64,000 nucleotides of DNA from Heliocidaris tuberculata (taxonomy: Eukaryota > Echinodermata > Echinoidea > Camarodonta > Echinometridae), in assembly GCA_025618425.1 (NCBI GenBank), contig CM046850.1, positions 9,031,749 through 9,095,748 on the forward strand. The letters are read 5' to 3'. Positions 47,266 to 59,200 of this stretch are shown in pieces. The notes below the pieces were generated by a model. The model did no database searches and was not told where the DNA came from. It saw only the letters and a list, made by a program, of their open reading frames with translations. The position numbers were made by a program, and so were the translations under genes. Each line of letters begins with the position of its first letter. The stretch's first letter is position 1.

Positions 47266-50200
47266 TATGTATATACATCGGATTTAAATTAACTGAATTC
47301 TTATTAAATGTTTATGGAATTCTTTTCCGTTTACCGCTGAAGACACAGGATCATTTACGATGTCGAGTTCAATTAATACTCTCTTCGATAGTTTCTCTTC
47401 ATCGAGCCCGAACACCTTCAAACAAAATAAAGAGAAAACATGAGGTACATGAACTCAGACTCCAGAAATAGGTGAGAAAGGTGGGTAATGCACGATGGCG
47501 ACGGTTTGTTATTACTTCATTATTTTCTACATTAGCCATGCACTATCCACCTATAGGTGTATAATTATAGTAAATGGGTACCTGGTAGGAATTTATTCCT
47601 CGAACGCAGAGCTATACATACAGAGAGTCGCGACACTGGAGGTCGCTTCTGACGACTGGTCAGCCATTTCATGGAGCTTCAAACAGTTCCCTCCTATAGA
47701 AAATGTACGTGAAAGAGAAATATTGGGAGCTCCATGATCCGTCATATTTTAAACATATACCGCGTACGCGTTAGCCTTTTGACAAGGCCTCGCGTCTATT
47801 CCACGCCGCGCACGACTTAGACGAGACTAGCTGTTGATACGGTGACTTGGCCAGATTCCGAGGAACGTGCGAGCGAGCGGCGAAGCCGCGAGGCCTTTTC
47901 GATATTGTTTTTTTTTCTCCTCTCGGCTTCCTCGCTAGCTCATGAATCATGCATAGCTGTATGCAAATATACCAGCTGGGGCTCAATAGACCAATCAAAA
48001 CCTACGGCTTCGTTGGCGATTCGTTCATTCTTGACACAGGTGAGTACTAGTGAAAGAATTGTTTTTGTTTGTTTTAGTGACGGAGTTAATAATTAAATAA
48101 TGGACGTAAAATGAAGAAAAACGTTTTTGAATGTAAAGTACGCTTAATAACTTGACTTATCAGCTTAGGAATTACAAGAAATATAGAGGGATAATTTATT
48201 AAACACCCATGTCAAAGTCTCAACTTGGTTCTTCATGAGAGACACAAGCGGGGATATGATGACCACAATGCTGCGGCTTTCCGCGGTACCAGAGGATGGG
48301 CCCACGTTCCCCTCGGCCGCCGCGGGGGGAGGCGATGAGAAGTCGGTGGTTAGCAGCTCTGCAGCAGCTCGCCCACACTGCGCCTGTGTTCGCGTTCGGA
48401 GATGGTCTTTGCACAAAGGTATATCCTGAAAGATGGCACTTTTACCGTAGCCAGTCGGTAGGCTGACGAATGTATCTTGTCCTCGAAGCACTGAAAATAA
48501 TGCCTTCAATTGCAAATCCTTGAATCCTGTGATATTCAGCTTCTGAGCTGCAAAAACGGTACTATTTAGTAGGATATCTTCTATGAAGTCGTCCCGAGAA
48601 TCACTGGGGCAAGCCGCCATGTTGACTGAACTCATTTGCGTCCGTGTGTATTTTTGCATGGACCTACTACGTAGTAGGTCCATGATTTTTGTGTGTGTGT
48701 GTATTTGGGTTTTTACAGACGTTATCAATCAGATATGATTATTTACGTCTGGGGACCGACCTTTAACGTCACCATCCGAAAGACGTGACTCAGTCTCGAA
48801 CCTTGGTCCGCTGAATCAGTTTATAACTTCCACTGTTAGCTGGATTACAGGCGCACGCCACAACGCCTAGTTTGCATACTGAATATATGCTGACGTCATA
48901 GGAACAATTCGATTGCTGATTGGCTGCTACCATTTTGGTAGGGAATTTGCCCCCCAAACAATGGCTATAATAAGAAATCCAAACCAATATCGAAAAGGCC
49001 TCGCGGCTTCGCCGCTCGTTCGCGCGTTCACTCGGGTTTTAGTGAATAGTCTCATTTCAGCCGCGCAAAATTGTCGGACATAGACCTAAGCCACGAGGCC
49101 TTGTCAAAAGGCTACTTACGCGTAGGCTTATTATGCGCGTGTCACAACTCTCTCTTTCAACGCGCTCTGCTCGAATGCTTTCAGCGCCTCAAGGCCACCG
49201 CACACCTTACGATCGGTCTGCGATCCGATTTCAGAAGAAAATGTAATATCATTTGACAAATCATTTAAAAAGGAAAAATATTTTTGATTGAGAGTCTGAA
49301 TAGTAATACAGATAGTAAAATCGATTATACGGCCTTTGCCGAGTTTTCTAGTGGGTGGAATGGCCAAATCGGCTCCGAGTCGTAGTGACGTCACAAAATC
49401 GTACGACTGCCTACGATTTGAAACTAATTTTTCCCTTATTCCCTGTAGAAAACTGACAGCTCAGCAAAAGCCTTCGTTTATTATTCATATTACTTTTCAG
49501 AACCTGAATAGGGTAGATTTCATTTGTTAAAATACCAATATTTAATGCCACAGCGATTTATTTCAGAAATCGGATCGCAGACCGATCGTAAGGTGTGCGG
49601 TGGCCTTTAGGGCAGCTGGGCTGAAGCCGGGGTAATAATAGTACTTTGTAGGCGCCTTGAGCATCCCCTGGGACGGATATGTGCGCAATATAAATGTAGC
49701 TATTATTATTATATTTTATTATCATTGTTATAATTATAATTATCTTTATTATCATTCTTATTATCATTAGTAATAGTAGTATTAATATTATTATCATTAT
49801 TATTATCATTATTTATATTATCATTATTATTATTATCATTATTGATATAAAACCAGAGTTTGAAACAAGGTACATTTAAGCAGACAATGAAACTGCATGT
49901 TTATTTTCATTGACTGATTAAAAGCTACAAAAGTTAATGTGGACAACGTTTAATTTGCCAAATTTCACGACGCATACATAAAAGAGTTAAATGATTGTCC
50001 TTTCTTGCAGAAGATAGTGTAGAATTGTTTTGAACATAATATATGAAAGTAATCCAAAGGTTTGTATAATACTCCCAAGTAACGTTCTTTAGAAAATAAT
50101 TGTACTAGTCGAATATACCTAGGTTAATCTATTTCTAACGATTTAAGCATTGGTTAAACCGGGTAATGTTTAGTACGGGTAAAACAATTTTATTCTAAAA

Positions 50201-53200
50201 GAAACTGCCTGGAAGTTATTCTGATGGTCGAATTACGTAGTACATGAGAACAGTTGTGTAACATGAGGTTTTGGAATCATCACAAAGATAAGAGACTGAC
50301 TCGATCTTGCTAAAATTCACAAAACAGCGAAAAGCACAGCACACCAGTGCCGTCACGAGCTTTTTTCAAGGGGGGGGGGGTGCCTTTCGGAAAAAAAAAA
50401 GACAAAACTTACCAACTCCAATGTCAGGCAGTGGTGCTGGTGGCGCAGATATGAGCTGTTCGACACTACACAATAGTGCATATAGCCGGCCGGCCGGCTT
50501 ATTTGACGCCCCCCCCCCAAAAAAAATCCTTTTCTTTTTTTTTTGTCTGGAGGGGGATGCGTTCGCACCCTCCGCACCCCCTGGCGACGCCCATGCACAC
50601 AGATATGGATTCATGAAACTACACACAAATGTGGCCGAAATTTTGGTCAAAGATCGTGTAAGGAAAAAAGTTACAGTCTTATTTAGCATATGAGAGCATT
50701 ACAAAGCAGTCCTGTTCGTGGGACATGGATACTATAATATCTTCTTCCACACAGGAATAAAGAAGAATGAGAAAGCCTACAAATTATTTGTCACCATTAC
50801 CAGAACTAAACCTTCTGTTTAAAGGAAACCGTTGAAATTCGGAACAAAAAACTGTTTTCTTATGCTTTCACAAAATTAATCAGTATAAACTTACGTTATC
50901 ATGGGTTCCTTTGTCATTTTCCACGAACATCGTTTGCACATCGAGGTGGAAATTATTTTTCATGTAATCTGGATTCTGTTCGAAGAATAAAGCAAAATGA
51001 AACAAGCCCGAAACACACACACACACGCACACAAACCCGGGCAGAAGCCATGAAGTCCCCCCAAAACATGAGTTTTCATGAGTATTTTTAGGTGAAAAAA
51101 ATAAGCATCTATATACCTTTGATAAAGTTAAATAAACTGGTAAGGATTCAGGTGTGAAACTCCCGGAGTATACTTCAGCTTGTATTGTTTAGTAAAGCAA
51201 TTTCATGCCTTGACCACCCGTAAACTAACGGATGGAGTCACGGAGACAAAGTCCTCGAAAACTCTGAAGATAAGTAAATAAACAGGCTTTGATCAATTTA
51301 GTTAGGCAAGACACCATTAAAGTGAGGTATTTGACTCATTTTTTTTTCAGAATTCATTTTATATTTGTTTATTTATTTACTCATTCATTTATTATTAAAT
51401 TGGTCGAGTGACGCCCCTGGTTCCCCTGCTACTTAAAATGACAATACAACAACAAGATCAGTCCTTAAGTGGTATGGGAGGTAGGTTAGCCTGAAAGTAA
51501 TCTCTCAGCAAAATATCATAGCTGATATATTGATTATTGACTAAACAATGGAGCCACATCATATACTTCATTCAGACACAACTTCGGAAAACCGTGCACA
51601 GGTAAATACGCCGAAAACGGCAGTGTTTACAAAAGGCATGGGGAAAATCTTGCAAAGTCAACATGCTGTTGATGTAAAAAAAAAACCCCCAAAACCCCCC
51701 AAAAAACAAACAAACAAAAACCAAAAAACAAAAAAACAAAACAAAACAAAACAAAACAAACAAACAAAAATAATGCTGTGTCTCAATTGTCTTCAAAGTC
51801 CTTGAATAATTCGTCGTATAAAATAACTTTCAAATGACAAACATTTTAAATAGCTATATCCACAGCATTATTTAAAAAAAATACATATCAGCAACAATAA
51901 TACAAGTCATAAAAAATTACAAATCAAAGTATCAGATGCTAACCCATGACCCACTGCACTGCTGACCCCACATTTGAAATATTTATGCCCATATTAAAGG
52001 GAAAGTCCTCCCTAATATTAAGTTGATTTAAATAAAATAAGAAAAATGAGAGAAACAGATTAGTGAAAGTTTAAGCAAGATCCCACAAGAAATAAGAAAG
52101 TTATGAATTTTTGAAGTGGTAATCAATCAAACACAAATTGGCAACTCCGTGACATATCTTGCGAGCTCCTCTCCCATTTTCTCAGTACAGAAAAATCTCA
52201 TAAATTTTCATTTTCTAAATTTTTGATGAAGGAATTGATTTGTTTCATACATGTTTTGTGTGAAAACATATGAGCAATGATTTTATCTAAGCTGCATGTA
52301 CGAATATTTTCTTTAGAGAAAATGGAAGGATTTTTGGGTATACAGGGCAAATGGGAGAGGAGCTCGCAAGATACGTCACGGAGTTGCCAATTTGTGTTTG
52401 ATTGATTTTAACTTAAAATATTCATAACTAGTTATATTTCATCGTATCTTGCTCAAACCTTCACAGATCTGTTTCTTTAATTTTTCTGCTTCTTTTAAAA
52501 TCAACTTGTGATCAGGGTGGACTTTCCTTTTAAATAAAGGTTTAACTTAGTCAACTGATTTATGGAGAGCTATGTGTTCACCTCTTTATTCGATACAAAT
52601 CACTTTACTTACAAAATGATGAAGTAATCAAGTGATAATAAGAAAATGAAATATTTATTTCACAGTGACATGATTTTTGTTTGTTGATTTATTTACAGAA
52701 TAAATCAAATGGTAATTTTTTACATTTGGCGCTTCATAAATCAATGTACTAGCCAGTTAGTCGGGGTTTAACCACTACCTAAAGTAGAGGTCGGAGATCA
52801 GTGGGTTTAACCCTTTCGAGACAATCGACCACATTTTGGGGTTTGGCTCAATAACTGTTGATTCAGAGCCGTAAAAATAATACCAGATGCATGAGTAGAA
52901 AGAGCAAAAAATTCTGCACACACTGTGTCCATTTTTGTTGCATGACCATATGTTGATGCTAGGAATGTTAAAAAGGAGAATAAGTCTTAAAATGCTTAAA
53001 TTGGCAACAAACTGAGAGGTTCAAAATCATTGTTTTTTTGTCAAAATTTACAAATCTTTCAACTTTTCGACAAATTTCATAACAATGTTTATTGTTTTCA
53101 TTACACTTTATTAGAACCATGTAGCACTAAAAGAAAAATATTATTGTTTCTAATTCGAAGAACAAAATGTGATCAATTTAGCCCTGAAATAATTCCTGTC

Positions 53201-56200
53201 CTAAAAGGTTGAACCTGACCTAAAGTTAGTACGCTTCTATGAATACCAACCAAAAATTTTACTAGTATTTACCGAGTAAACTGTCTTGATTTGCGGATAG
53301 TTGTTCCAGGTTTTGGCACTGATTTCCAGCGAGCCTTTCGGTGCAAGCATCCTTATTGTCCTGGGAACTTTCCTAGAACAATATCAAAATAGGAAACGAA
53401 CATCGCTTTAAGAAAAACAAAAACAAAAGAGCAACAACAAAAAACAAACCCCAAAACATTCCTTTTTTCAGATCGTTACTTCAGTTTCAATTCAATCTTT
53501 ATTTATTATCCAATTTAAGAAAAATACAAACATTGAAATATATATACTGGGCGTTAAAAAAAAAAGGAAACCCAACTTTGAAAATTTTCTGTCAATGCAC
53601 TATGCATTTACCGGCGTTGAATTTCATATAATATGAAAGAATAATTCATTTGCTTTCCAATCATGCCAATGGTAACTTGTTTAGGTTTCCAGGGTCGCGC
53701 ATTGTCTTCAAAATTAAATGCAAAATTCTTGTTGGTTCACTTTCTTGTAAAACACAATAGGCATGGTTTTGTTTAAATGTCTTTGTTAACTAGCTTGGTT
53801 GCTCTTCATGTTAGTAAGCAAATCTCATAATGAAAGGGATCTACCTTTTTGCACTTATACTTTTTTTGCTTGTCAGAGAATTATGGAGTAAAACATGTGA
53901 TAACACCCCCCCCCCCCCCCCGCACTGAGCAAGTTTTTGAGGGCTGGCGAGAAGAAAAAATACGGGTCTCCCTATTTCTGAGGGCTGGAGGAAAAAAAAT
54001 TGTCACACCACCCCCACTGAGCGAGTTTTGGAGGGCTGGCGAGAAGAAAAAAAAATACGGGTCTCCCTCCAAGCAGACATTTGACAACATTTGCCCCCCT
54101 TGTAAAAAATCCTGGGTACGCCACTGTAGACAAGTTACCATTGGAAAGAATATGAATTACTCTTTCATATGATATGAATTTCATTGTCGGTAGACATATA
54201 GTTCATTTATAGGAATTTTTCAAAGTTGGGTTTCCTTTTTTTTCAACTCCCAGTATATACAAATCAGATTTTAAAGTAAGCTACAATGTATATGAATTCA
54301 TACGAAATAATGAGAAGAACAAAACGGAGCATCACTGAAAGCCTATTGGGGCTTGATAAGTTGATGGTCCCGAAAATCGGCAAATATGGTGTAGAATATC
54401 ATAACTATAATTACGGCGGCAGAGACAAAGTAAGGAAATCCACATATATTTTTTTTGGTAGTAACTCAATCTTTTAAACTACTAATTAAGAAATAACTAG
54501 GGCAAAGAATTCGACACAACACTTCCAAAACGACCGCGAATCGATTTTTAGAAATGACTGAAGTTAATTTCCATTCATGATATTTCATTACATCAGAGGC
54601 GGCTGAACGTCGGGCTCGGGGCTTGGACAGTGGAAGTGAGGGGGGGGGGGGTGGGACCTTTTGTCCGACAAACGAAAGGTGCCCCCCTACTCAGAGGCGT
54701 CAATTCCTTCGAAATAGACAAAGCATTGGAGGGGCAGGGCATTGTTCACAAATAATGCATGCTCCTCCAATGCTTTATATATATCGAACGAATCGACGCT
54801 TCTACCCCTACTTCCATTGTCTGAGCCTGACGTTCCGCCGCCTCTGCATTACATTAAAAGCATCATAATCATAAACTTGATAGTTCAAATGTTGTTGTTG
54901 TTGTGTTTTGGGTTCCTGTTATCCCTAGAACGTCCTTTACATTTCTTATCAGACCATTCCCTACATGTTTTTATACTGTGGACAATAAATTCCAAGTTTA
55001 AGTTCAAGGTCAGATCTAGTGCTGTCGAATTTATCACTAGTCTGTGATAATGTGATTTGATTTGGCATAATACTTCTCTACATGAACCGCTGTGCATTGT
55101 CGTACTCGTAAAGTCATAAAGTTACTTTCAGTCAATTTTTCCAGACAATGGAACATTCCATGATCTAAACAGCTGTTATACTAAAACAATAGCCTCCAAC
55201 ATGAGGAATCTGACAGATTTGGACATCCTTGATTTGATTTGACTTGATTTATTACCATCAACAACATTTAAGTACAATACACCTTTTTTTATACAATGAT
55301 GTTTACATATAAAGGAAGAAAAGCATTGGTTGGTAAAGGGGACCAGATAATAGCACATGTGCTAGTCGAGCCTGACCCACAACAAGAAAAACAAACAAAC
55401 AAGTATTTCGGTAAAGTTCAATTATTACCAAAATTAACAATAATTAACTATTTGCATGAACGTTTTCATTTATGATTTACTCAGCAAGTGTGTCGTAACA
55501 GAATTCCGAAACTTACTTTTAGACCTGGTTAATCTGATTTTAAAAGGTAATCTATTCCAAAATTCACTACCAATGAAAGACAATGAAAATTGACCTTGCG
55601 TCGTTCTGAATTTTGGTAGACGCAATTGTCCACTTTCCTTTTGCCTTGTGGAGCACCTATGCTGTATAATGTCACAGTAATTTACTAAAGTATAAGGCAA
55701 GTTGTTATTATACAAATCAAACATGAAAGTAGAAATTGACAAATCATGCAAATCATATACATTAAGGATTCGCAAACTTTGGAACAATGGAGTCGTATGA
55801 GTTCTCCATTCACTGAATGTTATGGCGCGGACCGCCATTTTCTGTGAATACAATATGCTTCTAAGGCTAGTCTTATAAGTGCTTCCCCACACTTCTATTC
55901 CGTAAGTAATGTGTGGTTGTATAAAGGCTTTATATAGCAGTATTAAAGTGCGCCTGGGTACAAAATGTCGCAACCTAAATAACACTCCAACTTTCTTTCT
56001 TATGCACTGATTTACAAAACGAATGTGCTTATTCCAAGACAGATGTTTATCAATGTTGATTCCAGCAAAAGTCGCAACATCAACTTCTTTGATTTCCTCA
56101 CCAGCTATTTTCAGTTTACCATTCATACCTATTTTTTCCCTCTTGCTACTTATTAGCATGAAATTAGTTTTCATCGAGTTTATTGTAAGTTTATTGGCTA

Positions 56201-59200
56201 TGCACCAGTTTCGTATCTTCTGTATGTTATTATTCACTTCATCTGCATTAATTTTGACCTGGTCAGCTGGAAAAGTATATGGAAAAGGTTCGAATCGTCG
56301 CAAACAACCGAAAATTGAAATACTCAGTTACTGAAGGCAAATCATTTAGATCAAAAATAAAGTTGGCCCTAGAACTGATCCTTGTGGAACATCACATTTT
56401 ATCTCCTGCTTTTTGGATAATGTTTGACCACACTGAACAAACTGAAATCTGTTACTAAGACCCCGTTTACAGTGGGCGAAAGGCCGGCCTCGGGCCAGCC
56501 CGAGGCCGGCCTAAATTTTGATGTAAACGCACGAACATCGAAATGCGGTACCAAAAGCGGTACCAAAATTGCGGTACCGAGACTACCTCCAGGAGGTAGT
56601 CTCGGGCCGGCCCGAGGCCCGCCTTTTGTTGATTTAAACGCAAGCGGACCCAAATGCGCGGCCAAACCCAAACCCACTCAGCTGGTCGCGCTGACGTCAC
56701 TCGCACCAGTTATACTGTAATTACTGTGTCAATGACGGTCTAGCAAGTGACGTGATGTGGTTTTGTCATTGAATTGAAACAATTCTCCAGTAAATTTCAT
56801 TGGAGGCAGGTAAGAGCAGATCTACATATATTCGACCTTTTTTCCATTCTTTTAACGATTAAAAAAAAAAAGATTTGTTTACATGTAGAGCGGCCACTCC
56901 GACGAAAAAAGAACATGCGAAAGGAAACTTCACTCCCGGGCCGCCTCGACAAGGCAGTGTAAACGCAAGAAAATGCGGGGCCGAGTACTGCAATGTAGGC
57001 GGGCCTCGGGCGGGCTTCGGGCCGGCCCGCCACTGTAAACGGGGTCTAAGATACTAAGATCCTCTATAAATTTTACACAGCTGGTAAATGTGCATGATCT
57101 ATACAAGATAGGTATCAGTTCACTGATTGTAAACAGTGGCGTAGACCCCACCCCTCCTATCGAATGGAAAAAAAAAAATAAATGAATAAAATAAAAAAAT
57201 AAGAAAGGAAAAAAAAAGAAGGAAAGAGCAAAGATGAGATAGAAAAAACCCCCCAACCCGAATGCAATCAGAGAAGAAGAAGATGATATTACAAGCCCCT
57301 CTCCAGTGGCGTACCCAGAATTTTTTAAAGGGAGGATGCCTTTTTGCTCCAAAATTCTCTGACAAGCAACAAAAAAAAAAAAGAAAAAAAAAAAAGGTTA
57401 TCAGCATCTTGGGGTTAAAGACAAACTTTTGTTTCATTTTTGGACACCTAAAACACTGCTAAAGGGGATGTTTGAACATCTACAACACCAAAAACACCCC
57501 CGTCGGTACGCCTATGCCCCTCTCACATCATCCACTCACTCAATGTCCTTGTTCTCATTCATTTCATCAACGTAGTAAGACCGCCCTCTTCCCTCATGAC
57601 GACAGTGCCCCCCTCCTAAATGATTGAAACCACGCCACGCCACTGGTTGGATTAGATTTATTTGGAAGTTATAAAATTCTGCACTTACGATGCCAAGTGC
57701 AGTATCTTATGGTAATACTGGCCCTTTTCTCCGCTGTCTTTTTCGTAAGGTTCATTAGCTACTATCTCTATTCCTTCTCCACCACCGGTCTCCTCGAGGT
57801 AAGTAGTACACAAAGTGTAGAGCAACGCGATTTCAAGCTTTATGAGAGAAAAAACAACAACAACAACAACACACAAATGGAATCAAAAGATATTGTGTTA
57901 ATAATAAGAAAGATGGCATATAGCAAATAGTAAATTCTAAATTGATAATTGCATATTAGTATGCTATAAATACAGTTCATTATACAGAATAGCGCCAACT
58001 CGATAAGATGAGAAGTCATTTTGCAGTCACTATTTCGGGTGGGGGCGGGGGGCACTTTTTCCCCTAAGGTTTTAAATTCGAAATGTTTTAGAATAACGAA
58101 ATCACAAATTTTCCATACCAGGAAGTTCATAATTTCGAAAATTACATAGGGTTCATAATTCAAGAAAGTAAAAAAAATAGGGTCCGTGATTCCGAAAATA
58201 AAATAGGGTTCATATTAATATTTTCACCGGAGCAAATGTCAGAGCGAATACAAACGATATTAATAATGACAACAAGAGGATGATCGAAATGAAATTTCAG
58301 TTTAGAAAAAAAAAAAATCTTCTACTCACCTCCTCAAGAGATATATATGGAAGAACAATACGGCTGTAAACAAAAGAAAGAAATAACACCCTGGTTATTA
58401 CGCTAATCATAAACATAATAAGCTAAGGAGATATAAGAGTAATGATAATAATGAATAATGATAATGAGGATGAGGATGATGATGATGATGATTATGATGA
58501 TGATAATGATGATGATGATGATAATAACCTCACCTTGGTCGAGTGAGACATTGACGATGTAGATAAATGCCTTGCCAAAGGATGTTAGTGCCGGGACAGG
58601 GATTCGAACCCCGAACCATTCGATCAACGATCCAGTGATTTATCCACTACTATATAGACAACGACAGCTCTATTGAACATATCACTTTGTGGTGTAGTGG
58701 TTAAGTCACCGGACTACGGAACACATGGTAAGGGGTTCACATCCTAGCCACGGCACTAATGTCCTTTGAATTGGCAAGGCATTAATAGACATTTCACACT
58801 CTCCACCCACGTGAAGTAGGCCTAAATGGGTACTCATAATGCAGAAATTCCTTGAATGCTTGAGCAGGTTGTCAGGGTAGCCTGGGTAAAGCCAGGGTAA
58901 TAATAGTATTCATTGCTATGTATCCCCAGGAAAAAGCGCATTAGAAACTGTTAGTGGATTAGTCTAGTGGATATGTCATCGGACTAAAGATCATAAGGCA
59001 CGGGGTTCGAATCCCAGCCCAGCACTAACGTCCTTTGCCAAGACAGTAATCGACATTTGCCACTCTCGACCCAGGTGAAGTAATTGGGTACCGGTAGAAA
59101 TTTATTCCTTGAAGCTCCAGCGCCTTCATTACGTCAGGGCAGCTGGGCTGAGCCGGGGTAATAATCCAAAGTTCTTTGGGAGCGCATAGAAACATTGATA

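Larger units (their letters stand above)
47762..49120 (-). mobile_element. Long-TIR element carrying a RecQ-like helicase exon and a 7SL-like segment
   Basis: The outer ends tagccttttgacaaggcctc (from about 47773) and gaggccttgtcaaaaggcta (to about 49112) are perfect inverted repeats next to tacgcgt on both sides. About 100 bp further in, gcggcgaagccgcgaggcct and its inverse form a second matching block of about 42 bp ending ttttcgatattg. The terminal repeats are thus about 135 bp with a diverged middle. Inside, both on the minus strand, are the RecQ-like frame (48165-48635) and the SRP-like sequence (48730-48872). It sits in the intron between PITP exons 5 and 6. Exact ends and target duplication are not resolved; superfamily unknown. 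Confidence 0.65.

Noticed and set aside
48837..48875. Human Alu contamination
   Set aside because: Similarity covers only about 35-45 nt of the SRP-like core and does not extend into Alu on either side; the flanks belong to the local element.
55470..56303. Independent 277-residue host gene
   Set aside because: It is the C-terminal part of a non-LTR reverse transcriptase with the catalytic core just upstream in broken frames.
58679..59020. Functional tRNA genes
   Set aside because: A and B boxes are present but the arms do not form a credible cloverleaf and a SINE body follows directly.
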